Of a stretch of 23,690 bases of DNA, positions 9,801 to 19,937 are shown one piece after another. Each line of letters begins with the position of its first letter. Positions within the stretch are counted from its first letter, which is position 1. Both the position numbers and the translations under genes were made by a program. The notes below the pieces were generated by a model. The model saw nothing but the letters and a program-made list of their open reading frames with translations. It was not told the origin of the DNA and did not search any database. The DNA comes from Reclinomonas americana ATCC 50394 (taxonomy: Eukaryota; Jakobida; Jakobea; Jakobida): contig PS015071.1 in NCBI GenBank assembly GCA_048213135.1, positions 81,292 to 104,981 on the forward strand, given 5' to 3'.

Positions 9801-12800
9801 CTGCACCTGATCGCGGAAGCGCACCTCCACCATGGGAAACACGGCATTGTCAAAGTCGAGCAGTGCTTCGGGATCTCGTCGCTCATCATAGTCCTCCTCA
9901 TCGTCGTCTTGCGCATCCTGCCTGTTTCGCGCGCCTCTCTCCTCCTCCTCGTCTTCCCCTTCCTCCTCCTCAGCATTCTCGTGGCCACCATCGCCACCCT
10001 GCTCCACGTCGGCTCGCTCACTGCCACGTCTTCCTTCCGCTTCTTCTTCACCTCCCTGCAGCAGTCAATCAAGTCAGCAGTTGCCTTCACGACGACAAAC
10101 GCGCATCACAACACGCAACTGCTGCGGATGACCGTGATCGACGCACAGCAGCCCGCGATCTGTGTCGCGTGGCAGAAATTGTGAGCACAACATGCATGCA
10201 AAAAATGCAGCTCCACGACACGCAACTGACTGCCGTCCTGCTCAACGCCAACGCCCGCAGCCTCCTCCTCCTCGTCGCCCTCGTTGGAGTTGCGAGCTTT
10301 GCACGCAAGAGTCATGTGAGCACGCACAACCGTTAGTCTACTAAACAACTGCACACACAACTGAAACTTTCCAAGAGGCCCGTTTGCGACCCCGAGCGAT
10401 TCCGGCTGCGCACGACGACAACGGTCAGCGAGACAACAGGAATGCGATACGCATTCACAAGCACGAAACGTAAGTGGTGGCCGTTGATCGCCACTACCAC
10501 CACCATCACCACCACCACGGCCACGGCCACGGCCACGACCGCCACCTCTACCTCCACCACGCCCCCTTCCACGCCCTGGTGGACGAGGCGGCCGTTCACC
10601 ATCGTCCAGCGACCGCCGCAACTGTCGCTGCTGTTGCGCCATGCGGCGACCACGACCATAATATCCTGGTCCACCGCCACGACCTCGACCACGGCCCCGT
10701 CCGTCTCGCTCATCGTACTCCTCCTCGTCCTCCATTTCACGCCGCCTTCGCGCATTCTGCGTCTCCTCACGTTGCTCCAGAAATGAGCGTCGAATCGGGA
10801 GGTGGTATCCGCGGTTGATTTGCACAATGAGTCGGCAGTACTGTGGCACAATGTCGACTTCGGAGCGCGCAAAGCGGAACGGCTTGAGCGGGCGGCGAGG
10901 CAGGAAAAAGTTGCGAATGCCCTTCGAGACGAGATGAGACGAGACGAGCTTGCTTGGCCAAAAACGCATTGAACGCTGAAGCAAACCTGCCACAGTGCAG
11001 TGACATTGGGGAAGCGTGGTTCCACCACAAACTCCGACGAGGCGTGGGTGCGCTTCCGTCGTGTCCGCAAGGCGAGGTGGTGACGACGCACGTGGCGGAT
11101 CTGTGCCGAGTAGTCTTGCAGTTGTGCCTCCTCTTGCAGCGTGCGCTTCGAGCGGCGCAGCATCCATGGCGTGACGTCGCTGCGTCAGGGAGAGGAGAGA
11201 GAGATCGATAAAGAGAGACAGTGAGCAATGAGAGAGAGAGAGAGTGATAAAAAGAGAGAGTGTGTGTGATAAGGAAAGAGAGAGAGAGAGTGAGGGATAA
11301 AGAAAGAGAGAGTGAGAGAGTGACAAAGAGAGAGAAAGAGAGAGAGAGAGAGAGACATTGTGAATGTACAAGTGTAATGGTAGAAGAACAGTGACAGTGA
11401 GCGAATATACGAGGCAGAAAGGCAAACCTGTCGTGCATGGGCACTGGTCCACGATACTCGCACATGCCACGAGATTGCATTCGCGACAACAATTGTCGTC
11501 GTGTGAGTGGTACTGCACCGTGGCGCTGTTACACCAGTGGATACGACGTGAGGTGACTCGTTCCAGAATGCCAGCTCACACGGACACGCACCACCAGTTG
11601 CATGTCCTGCTTGACAATGTTGCTGATGGAAAAGCCCGAGTCGATCAGCTGTTCTGGATCGAGGCCTTCCAGGAGGTCGTACAAGGCCGCATTGGCGGGG
11701 TCATTCGGATCCAACTCGGCGCCGTCAAACATGTTCTGTGGCAGACACGTTAGAGTGGAGAGAAACGGAGAAAGAGAACAAGATAAAGTTCGCGCACCCG
11801 CAGCTCCTCCATTCCCAACAGCGTCTGCAGGGGGTTGGCGGGTATTCTCCGGCGCCTGCAAAGAGGGAAGGAGGGGTGAGTGGTAAAGGACAAAGGATGG
11901 GGAAGCAGGGAACAGAGGTGGAATGAGTGGGCTAGAAAAGAGAGGGGGAAGTAAAAAAGAAAAAGGAAAGGCAAAAGGAAATTGAGAGAAGCGGAATAGA
12001 TTAGGACGAGAGGCGGCAGAGTGGAGAAGAGAAGCAGAGAATGTCGAAGTAGGGGATAGAGGTGGAATGAGAGAAGGGATGAAGCGGCGCAGACATGAGA
12101 AAGGATTGGAAAGTGAAGGGGGAAGACATCGATGAGAAAGACAAGAGAGGCGCAACGGAGAGAAGCAAGAGTGGAGGAAGCTGAATGAGAGGGGAAAGAG
12201 AAATAGAGAGGAAAATGGGAGAAAGGGCAGAGGAAAGCAAAGTGAATGATGCGCCAATGCAGAGATGAATATGAACCTTTGCTGTCGGCCAAAGGGAATC
12301 GCCAGCGCCGAAGTAGGTCCCTCATCCTCCGCCTCGCCGCTGCCCTTGACCGCTGCTCCAGTCGTGGCACCACTCGAGCGTGCATTGCCCTACATCGGCA
12401 CACAACCAAATCAGTTGATCGTCGCAGATACAGCACAGTGCCACCACTATCACGACGTTACCGGCTTCATCCAGCGAATGGTGGTGGCCAGCAGACCCGT
12501 GACACGGCGCGGTCCAGTGATGCATGCCAGCTCCAGCGCCGACGGCTTGTCGTTGCGCAGCCGAGCAATGACAAGGCCCTGTGAAGGAAGGAGACGGTGA
12601 GAATAGCCGCGGAGGAGAGTTCATCTCCTCCTCTGCAACGAACGCACGGCGAAATACTGTGGATTGTGCGACGCTCGCGGCTCAAACGTCAATCGGTCCT
12701 CGAACTCGACCATGGTCTCCTTGCCCCACGACCGGTCGTCGTCCAGTCGAATACGCCCAGATCCCACACACCGACTGGAAGACGTCTATGCACACAAGCA

Positions 12801-15488
12801 GAATAAGGAGGCGAAAAGCAACAAAAAGAGAAGAAAGAGCGAAACACAACTCGCTCAAACACCGCAAAGTGCAGTTCCTCGGGCGGCGAGAAGAACTGAA
12901 TCGAGATAATCTCCTCCAGTCGACACTGGAGCAATGAATTCAGCTGGCCAAGTGACGATGCAGCAACCAGTGACGCGCGGCCAGGAATGAAGAAACGGAC
13001 ATCCAGTTGCAGCTGTCGCAGGTGCTGTCGTCGCTTTTGTTCCTCCTGTGGTGCACGAATCAGTCAGCCCATGTGCGCAGCGACATCAAAGGCTCTCGAC
13101 CACAAGCCGACGCAACGACATTGGCCAACTCGGCCTCCAGTGTAATGTCGGAGCCAGTAACCGAGGGAATGATGATGGGTTCGTTCTCGGGGCGATGGCA
13201 AGAGTCCCAGTCCTTGGGCGCACCATACTGTTAGCCTCGCAGCGATAGAATGACTCAGTATGTGCGACAAAAAAACCTCCTCAACAATCCGCAAAACGTC
13301 GTCCTCGTCAAAGGTCTCCGCAGCAAATGGCGGCGGGACTGGACGGCCGGCTTGCAGACTGCGCGATGTGACGTCAGTGGCGCGAGTGAAGATGCTGCGA
13401 GGAACACAGACGCACCAGTGCAATGTCTCCAGGTCGTGCTCGTGTCGTGCGAGACCCATTTCTGCCTCCCACAAATCGCGTTCCTCGGCCAGGGTTCGCG
13501 CGACTTCCTCGGCACGGGATTCTCGGCGCTGCGGGTAAAAGGGGAAGGGATAAGAGGGAAAGAAGGAGGAAAAGCAGGGGGACACGGGAAGAGAATAGGA
13601 AGGGGACACGAGGGGAGGAGAAGAGGGGGAGACGATTAAGAAGCAGATAGATGAGTGGGGAAAGGAAGTGATGGAGAGGACAATATCGTAGGGCAGTGGA
13701 GAATTGTTGCAAAACAACGAGTAGAAGAGAGAGAGAAACGCACACACACACACACACAGAAGCAATGGTGATGGAAAAATGCAGCACTCAAGAAAAAGGC
13801 TATGAGAAAAGAGAGAAAAATCAAACTCAACACTGATGATCTTGAGAGATAAGCAGGCAAAACAGGCGGGGCAGGACGATGGAGAGACAGGCAACCGTCG
13901 ATGGAGAAACGATATACGGCGACAGAGGTAGAAGTTACTTGGCGAATGCTGAGGGAGATGCACGTGCAGAACAAGGGAACAGGCATGAGTGGCAGAGAAA
14001 AGAACACACACACAGGCACGCAGACAGACAAGCAGACAACATACAAACATACAGAAACGGACAGACTGGCAGTCTGAGAGATAGAGAATGCGTATGAGTG
14101 TTTGAGAGGATGTGAAAAAGGCAACAGTCACACGGTGTGAAGTAAGTGGATATATATGCGGAGCCACAAGGAATGATTGTGACAGGGAGAGACCAGAAAC
14201 ATTAACACGGTGAAAGTGCGGTGAAGCAAGACATACCGCCACCACGTCGGGTGCCGGACGCATGGCAAACTGCACGGCGAGTGCACAGGCAGTGAATTGC
14301 TGACGAGTGCGCAGCTCCTTGACGGCCTTCCACAACGAAATGATGCGCTGCACGAGTTGCCACTCGCGTGCACTTGCGTCGTCCTGCACAGCGCACAGAG
14401 GTCACTCACGATCCGCGCGTACGTGACACAAGATGACACTATGGCACTCACTCGCTGGCGACGCATGAGGGCTATCTCTCGCAACAGATTGCGCCGCTGC
14501 TTCAGATCGCGCCACCGCTCCTCGCAGTCGCCGAGTGTGGCCGGTGGCAGCTGGTCAAACGAGTGGCGCAGCGACTGTCGCACACAGTTTTGTTATCGTT
14601 TAGCACTCGTGATGTAATCACCATGCAGAGAACTGCAAACCTCCACGCGCTGCTCCAAATACGACGCCTGCTCGCCCTTGTGGCACACCTGGTACTCGTC
14701 CCACGATGCCACAATCTCTAAACACAACACCGCCTCGGCGCATATCAGTGGATGGTCGAGCAGCACCACTTCGCGGAGATCCAAGTCGAGCTGGTAGACT
14801 GAGGGCGTGCTTGGTGTGTGGTCTGTGGGGAGGAGAAGGGGGCGTGAGGAGAAGGCAGGGAGAAAGAAGGAGGGAGAGAGGCGAAGAGAAATAAAGGCAA
14901 AGTGCAAGACTCAAAGAAATGCGATTATGACAAGTGAGGAAAGGAGAAGCGGATTAAAAGGAAAGAGTCAAGCAAGAAAAAACAAACAAGGAGATATCAC
15001 AGAAACGAGAAGGAGCGATAATGAGAGCAGAACAAAGATGAGCGGCAATAAAGGCGAGAAATATCAGACAGAGGTTGATAAATGCGAATGAGTGTAAGTG
15101 AGAAAGTGAGAGGGAGAGCAGCAGGAAGGAGCACGAAGAACACAATGGTGAGCGATGGAGATACAATGAAATATGTAAGAGTATACGAGATACAGAGCAA
15201 GACCGTGAAGCACGAAGGAGTGATGCAAGCGAGAAAGGGGAAGCGAGGAAACAGGAGATACAGAGTGAGCGATGGTAAGAGAGTGAAGAACTTCCGGAAG
15301 CGTAATGCACGCGAGAGAGGAGAACAGAGTAAACAGGAGATACAGAGCGAGACCGTGAAGCACGAAGGAGTGATGCACGCGAGAGAGAGGGAAAGAATGA
15401 ACGAGAGATAGTAAGATGCAGAGCGTGCGATGGAGAGACAAGTGCAAGCGAGAGGGGAACAGCACAGCAGACAAATATAGACGGATAC

Positions 15489-15545
<57 letters not shown>

Positions 15546-16386
15546 NNNNNNNNNNNNNNNNNNNNNNNNNNNNNNNNNNNNNNNNNNNNNNNNNNNNNNN
15601 NNNNNNNNNNNNNNNNNNNNNNNNNNNNNNNNNNNNNNNNNNNNNNNNNNNNNNNNNNNNNNNNNNNNNNNNNNNNNNNNNNNNNNNNNNNNNNNNNNNN
15701 NNNNNNNNNNNNNNNNNNNNNNNNNNNNNNNNNNNNNNNNNNNNNNNNNNNNNNNNNNNNNNNNNNNNNNNNNNNNNNNNNNNNNNNNNNNNNNNNNNNN
15801 NNNNNNNNNNNNNNNNNNNNNNNNNNNNNNNNNNNNNNNNNNNNNNNNNNNNNNNNNNNNNNNNNNNNNNNNNNNNNNNNNNNNNNNNNNNNNNNNNNNN
15901 NNNNNNNNNNNNNNNNNNNNNNNNNNNNNNNNNNNNNNNNNNNNNNNNNNNNNNNNNNNNNNNNNNNNNNNNNNNNNNNNNNNNNNNNNNNNNNNNNNNN
16001 NNNNNNNNNNNNNNNNNNNNNNNNNNNNNNNNNNNNNNNNNNNNNNNNNNNNNNNNNNNNNNNNNNNNNNNNNNNNNNNNNNNNNNNNNNNNNNNNNNNN
16101 NNNNNNNNNNNNNNNNNNNNNNNNNNNNNNNNNNNNNNNNNNNNNNNNNNNNNNNNNNNNNNNNNNNNNNNNNNNNNNNNNNNNNNNNNNNNNNNNNNNN
16201 NNNNNNNNNNNNNNNNNNNNNNNNNNNNNNNNNNNNNNNNNNNNNNNNNNNNNNNNNNNNNNNNNNNNNNNNNNNNNNNNNNNNNNNNNNNNNNNNNNNN
16301 NNNNNNNNNNNNNNNNNNNNNNNNNNNNNNNNNNNNNNNNNNNNNNNNNNNNNNNNNNNNNNNNNNNNNNNNNNNNNNNNNNNNNN

Positions 16387-16417
<31 letters not shown>

Positions 16418-18751
16418 AAAAGAACAACATACGAGCACACGTCTATGCTCGCACTTCAACACAAAGTGACCCACCATGACCGCGTGCCAGATCTGCAATC
16501 GCCTTTCCACCAGCAAAGTGTGGGTCTTGTTGATACACAACAATGTGGTGTCGCGTCTGTGCACGCTCGTGAGCACCGAGTGCATATCAGAATCCTTCCA
16601 CCTGCACATACCAGCGCCAGTCGACCTCCCGGCGGCATCAACATCGACTGAAAGTAGCTGCGCAACAAGCGCGTGTCACGATCCAGCGGTTCCGGCAGCG
16701 AGTCGAGGATGGGTTTGAGCAGAAAACGATCGGCACTGCTCCAGCCGAAAATGTGAGGACACATCAAACAACGGAATACAACCAAGCTGTGACAAACCGT
16801 TCCGCCTGCAACAAGTGGTGCTCGAACCACGCCTGCTTGTTCAGACGAGCGTAGAACGGCAGCGGATCCTCGTAAATGCCTTCTGATTCAAGCTGCAAGG
16901 CGCCTTCGTGTAAGCGCTCGACAGAGAGAAATCGACATGGAGTTGATGTAACAACGAAACATGCGAGCGATCCTCCATGCCCGGAAACGGACGGCGCTCC
17001 CACGCAGTGGCCATGTCTTCCAGTGCCTGCACCAGCTCGCGTACTTTCTCGTCCATCATGGCATTGCCTTTCGTGCGCAATACTTGCGCTCGTCGTCGCC
17101 AATGCTCAGACACGGAGACGAGTGCGCCGTTGGAGCCCTCGGCCGGTGGACGCTCCCCTGTAAAGTAGTACAAGCGGGCGTCCTGTGCGGGCAATGGCGC
17201 GGAGTGAGTGCGTGGAGTCAGCAGGCGACGGCGGAGTTCACGCAACGACCGCTGCTTGGCGATCCCAGTCAATGCACTTGGCGTTGGCGACGAGAGCCAC
17301 CGCCATGCGATCGCGCTCCCAGTCTTGGTGAGCGAGTTCGCGCTCGAACTCTGTGTCGAGGAGGGTGGCCTGGGGAAGGATGGAGGGGAGGGGAAGGAGG
17401 GAAGGGAGGGGAAGGAGGGAAGGGAGGGGAAGGAGTGAGATAGAGATCTAGACAGCAGCGGGAAAGAAAAGTCATGTTTCCGCACAATGGATTTGAGAGC
17501 AACAAAGTAAGGGAGGACAGAGAGCACTCAATGTGACTGAGGAAGGCGAATGCCGCGAGTGATTAAATGATCAACTCAAATGACATTGGCAACGACGCGG
17601 AGAGCAAGGAAAGAGAGCACTGAATGTGACAGAGAAGGCGAACAACGCGAGTGTGTGCAAGGGAGCATGGGCGTCATCTCAGTTGGTAACGACTAGGATA
17701 GAAAGCGAAGAGTGCACTGAATGTGACGGAGGAAGGGCGAACGCTGCAAGTGATTAAATACGAGAATGGGCATCAACTCAGTTGGCAACCACTCGAAGCG
17801 TCAGGGGAAGAGAAAATTGAACGTGACAATGTGCACGCATGTGTAACAACATGCCATGCAGGTGACAAAGATTGTCGCATCGTCTCACCTCCTGACCAAG
17901 CTCCGGATCTGCTTCCACGCCCTCCTGGTCGGTCCCCACCTCATCTTCACCCGGCTCATCCTCCGGCTCCTCAAATTCGGGCTCGTCGTCCTCGCCGTCA
18001 CCGTCCTCATCGTCATCGCCATCGCCTCGGTTGTTTGAGTCCTCCAGTCGTGATTGCTGTGTATTACATGAGAGAAGGACGACATGGAGTGATGCGTCCG
18101 AATTCGAAACGAAACTTGGAGGGTGGTCGACAGTGGCAGCATTCCACGACCACGACCGACGACGCGAGAGGCGAATATCTGCACGGGATGTGCGGGTGAG
18201 GGTCGAGTCACGTCAGGCGTTGCGAAGAGGAGGATCACACATGATGAACACAGCGACGAACGGTGAAAACCAAGCGATAAAAAACGCAAGAAATGAGACT
18301 GTCGTCGTTCTCAATCCTCGACACACATTCGATGTTCAAAGAACGAGGAATGGCTGCGGTCTCTTCTCCCACGCAAAATGACGAACAGTGATGACCAAGG
18401 CGATAGAGGCAATCCTCGGGTCACAACAGGCGATGGCAGCGGTCTCTTCTCGACTAATCAGCACGATGACGACGAACAGCGAGCGATGTGCAAGCGACAG
18501 AGTGACAGACAAAGCAAAGTGGACACATGTTCGCACGGATGCGGTCCCTTCTCACAAAGCACAGCGAAATCAGCACAATGGCGACGGACAGCCATGTACA
18601 AGCGATAGACGAGGCAAAGCAATGAGTCCGTTCTCGCTCTCCATCCTCGAGACACAAGGTGTTGCAATGGCTGCGTTCTCTTCTCATGCAACGATCGTGT
18701 CCTTGACACACGCGCATTGCGTCAACAAGCACACAGCGCAATGCCTCTCAG

Positions 18752-18790
<39 letters not shown>

Positions 18791-19037
18791 TGATCGCGCA
18801 ACTGGCTCCCCCGTCGACAACTGCGGCGACAAGACCGATCGCGGCGACGGCGAAGGCGACACATGCTGCGACGGTTGCTGCGGAGAAGGCGCAAAGAGTG
18901 CCGCACTGCCTCGTCCAAGCCCTCGACCAGAGGCCGCTGAGCGCGAAACAACACACAGTAAGAGAGAGAGAGAATAGAGAGAGAGAGATTAAGAGTGTGT
19001 GATCAGTGCGATCGCAACTGCCTGCAAAGAGCGCCAT
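6814..19037 (-). CDS. CC2D2A: CC2D2A (ciliary transition-zone, C2 and transglutaminase-like domains), ~38 exons
   Basis: MKS-module protein of the ciliary transition zone gate. Exons: 19037-19019, 18936-18803, 18178-18116, 18056-17889, 17369-17247, 17182-16961, 16892-16798, 16738-~16643, 16601-16471, 14822-14641, 14574-14452, 14383-14237, 13528-13416, 13358-13277, 13227-13117, 13045-12851, 12785-12648, 12578-12462, 12389-12277, 11855-11798, 11735-~11582, 11512-11428, 11179-10987, 10921-10470, 10405-10368, 10296-10227, 10159-10120, 10055-9738, 9673-9563, 9494-gap, 8753-8539, 8483-8336, 8256-7990, 7930-7853, 7785-7687, 7636-7296, 7230-7062, 6987-6814. About 1,805 aa plus a few residues in the gap (human 1,620). 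Family blocks: LLKPILDSLPEPLDRDTRLL, KTHTLLVERRLQIWHAV, ELDPNDPANAALYDLL, RRPLKPFRF, C2 core GPDPIFNESLQLQF and INLFDEIVVEE, FIVDTPPV, FLDLLAGDEEEHAILLCNF, CPLKSIGCVISEDNVWANIQ, C-terminal CSVWIYYAVL. Odd: RG/RGG-rich and acidic insertion in the C2 region (exons 24-28). The 5' exons 1-3 are the least certain; an open frame continues upstream of the chosen ATG. The exon 8/9 join is ambiguous. Confidence 0.93.
8760..9460. repeat. CC2D2A: Purine-rich GGGAGA/GGAGGG repeats and 526-N gap in CC2D2A
   Basis: From 8760 to 8934 the + strand is made of GGGAGA, GGTGAG and GGAGGGGA units (CT-rich on the coding strand), then N from 8935 to 9460. The 3' splice site of exon 31 (intron end 8754-8755) directly follows on the - strand. 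Exon 30 enters the gap at 9461; by comparison with the family only about 20 codons of the C2 domain should be hidden in it. Confidence 0.85.
10120..10921 (-). other. CC2D2A: RG/RGG-rich and Arg/Ser-rich insertion in the CC2D2A C2 region (exons 24-27)
   Basis: Exon 24 begins with the conserved RRPLKPFRF and a C2 beta strand (CRLIVQINRGYHLPI). It then passes into a stretch of REMEDEEEYDERDG, followed by alternating Arg-Gly and RGGG runs, Gln-Arg clusters and more RG repeats (about 10480-10720). Tiny exons 25-27 add NEGDEEEEAAG and an RS-rich piece. The conserved C2 core (VEVRFRDQVQW) resumes only in exon 28 after GEDEEEERGAR. In animals this loop is short and Ser-rich; here it exceeds 200 residues. 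RGG motifs usually bind RNA or are arginine-methylated, but their use in a transition-zone protein is unknown to me. Confidence 0.75.
11180..11427. repeat. CC2D2A: Intron 22 of CC2D2A, (GA)n-rich
   Basis: A 248-bp intron between exons 22 and 23. Positions 11190-11356 are GAGA-type repeats with interspersed TGATAAAGAGAG units on the + strand (CT-rich on the coding strand). Donor gtttgc at 11427, acceptor gacgcag at 11186-11180. No other feature seen. Confidence 0.8.
11856..12276. other. CC2D2A: Intron 19 of CC2D2A, strongly pyrimidine-rich on the coding strand
   Basis: 421 bp with almost no C on the + strand (GAGAAG, GGAAAG, GGGGAAG strings), so the - strand is a long C/T tract with scattered A and G. 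It gives long meaningless frames rich in Ser, Leu, Phe and Pro. Donor gttcat at 12276, acceptor tttgcag ending at 11856. Only the flanking exons carry family similarity. Confidence 0.8.
13529..14236. other. CC2D2A: Intron 12 of CC2D2A (708 bp), no gene seen
   Basis: Between the exon ending PAPDVVA (14237) and the exon beginning RRESRAEEV (13528), both in phase 0. The donor is gtatgt, one of only three GTA donors in the window. The content is pyrimidine-rich on the coding strand, with (CA)n at 13739-13759 and runs of ACAGAC/ACACAC near 14005-14070. No exon supported by phase or similarity was found inside. Confidence 0.75.
14823..16470. repeat. CC2D2A: Largest CC2D2A intron with degenerate tandem repeat, (CA)n and 841-N gap
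   Basis: The intron between exons 9 and 10 contains purine-rich sequence (14823-15080). A degenerate tandem repeat follows, with gagatacagag starting at 15187, 15255 and 15337 and the string gaccgtgaagcacgaaggag shared by the first and third copies. Then come (CA)n from 15491 to 15545, N from 15546 to 16386 and more (CA)n to 16415. The gap is flanked on both sides by the same CA tract, so its real length is unknown. Donor gtcact (16470) in phase 1; acceptor cccacag at 14829-14823. Confidence 0.8.
17521..17830. repeat. CC2D2A: ~95-bp imperfect tandem repeat in CC2D2A intron 4
   Basis: Three copies and a partial fourth of a 93-100 bp unit. Landmark agagcactcaatgtgac at 17521, agagcactgaatgtgac at 17614, agtgcactgaatgtgac at 17711, and a partial match (ttgaacgtgac) near 17817. 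Copies share gaaggcgaa, gcgagtg and catc-tcagttggcaac further on. The repeat lies in the 519-bp intron 17888-17370, between the acidic exon 4 and exon 5. Confidence 0.8.
18311..18690. repeat. CC2D2A: Dispersed degenerate repeat in CC2D2A intron 2
   Basis: A 17-nt core recurs at 18352 (ggctgcggtctcttctc), 18435 (ggcagcggtctcttctc), 18537 (ggatgcggtcccttctc) and 18669 (ggctgcgttctcttctc). Three of the copies are preceded 25-40 nt upstream by atcctcg(a/g)-type strings. Spacing is 83-132 bp, so it looks like an old tandem array broken by indels. It occupies most of the 624-bp intron 18802-18179. Confidence 0.65.
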
Positions 19038-19585
19038 CTGTGATCGCGCAAGTCGATCGACACTGCTTTCACTCTCACTGGGAGAGAGTCGCTCTGCAGC
19101 GCTGGCATCGAGTGCCTGATCGATCAGTGTGTGAGTGAGTGAGTGGCGGGAAAACGGACATTGTATCGTTTTTTCGTGTGAGTGTGTGAGTGAATGTGTG
19201 TGCGCGTTTGACTGACCGAGAGTGGAGGCAGTCCACGGCCACGGCCAAGCATGTGTGAGCTGTGTGCTGCGAGAGACACAGAGAGAGCGCTTGAGATGAC
19301 AAACTGCCGATGCGCGAGCACATCCGAACACCATGACATCGCGAGGCTGGAGCGTACCTCGTTGAACAGAGGAGCGTGAGACAGAGGGTCTGTTGATGAG
19401 CTTTGCTGTTGGCGTTGTCGGCGATTTTTGTCGTGATCGTGGTGGAGAAATCAACGTCGAACGTCGACGTTGACATTCCATGCCCAGCTGGCGAGCTCGA
19501 ATGCTAACGACTTTGCTTCACGAGGAGCATGCAAGCGACAACAGCGTACCTTGCTCATAGATGGCAATGAACGCTGCTTGCTCAG
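19038..19585. promoter_or_regulatory. Divergent region between CC2D2A and the + strand genes
   Basis: Upstream region of CC2D2A. The frame of the chosen CC2D2A ATG stays open upstream (ALDASAAERLSPSESESS, - strand, to a possible acceptor gatcgatcag near 19117), so the CC2D2A N-terminus may lie further 5'. A 133-codon - strand frame opens at 19476 with MSTSTFDVDFSTTITTK and has a good donor (gtacgc) near 19358; it could be a 5' exon. A palindrome tcaacgtcg-aacgt-cgacgttga (19451-19473) sits across that start. No TATA element could be fixed. GTGAGTG repeats occupy about 19128-19200. Confidence 0.4.
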
Positions 19586-19903
19586 CGCTTTGATCGGCTT
19601 CGACGTCGACTTCTCCGCGACGTTGACCGCCAGCTTGCATCTGCAGCCCGACCAGCTCACCGCAGTACACAGGATCCTTCATCCAGTCATTCTACACATG
19701 CACAGTTCCACTGCATCCCCTCGCGCACGCAGGCCGGACAACTCAAAGTTCTCTATCTTTTCTCCGTGACTCTTTCTCTCTCTCTGTGAACACACATCCT
19801 CCACCTCCACCACTGCTTATTGCAGATCGACGTCGCTGTCTACTACGCTGCCCGGTCCTTCTTCTTCTCCATCTCCGATGAGCAGGACAATCGGGGGTCA
19901 TTG
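19586..19903 (+). CDS. Unidentified exon-like segments (possible small gene or gene remnant)
   Basis: Three segments join in phase with typical introns. They are 19586-19664 (contains ALIGFDVDFSATLTASLHL), intron 68 bp, 19733-19765 (AGQLKVLYLFS), intron 60 bp with a good pyrimidine tract, and 19826 to about 19903 (IDVAVYYAARSFFFSISDEQ). Codons end mostly in G or C, as in true exons here. The 5' end is unclear: an ATG at 19530 with donor gtacct at 19546 would need a 40-bp intron. No stop appears before the frame runs into the first exon of the next gene, which uses another frame. It may be a small gene with an unseen last exon or a decaying copy. I do not recognise the protein. Confidence 0.33.
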
Positions 19904-19937
19904 TGCCATCAAACACACCGACAGTCAAACGAAACCA

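Noticed and set aside
10442-10818. His/Thr-rich + strand frames opposite CC2D2A exon 24
   Set aside because: They are the antisense shadow of the RG-repeat codons; the - strand exon is fixed by flanking conserved C2 sequence and intron phase.
16602-16611. 10-bp intron gtatgtgcag in CC2D2A
   Set aside because: Far below the shortest supported intron (49 bp) and it does not restore the frame.
14954-16651. Long frames spanning the (CA)n tract and the 841-N gap
   Set aside because: They are made of repeat and N; the flanking CC2D2A exons show that this is intron.
19878-19937. Upstream in-frame ATG for the LPMO-like protein
   Set aside because: It would place about 20 polar residues before the signal peptide and prevent His21 from becoming the mature N-terminus.
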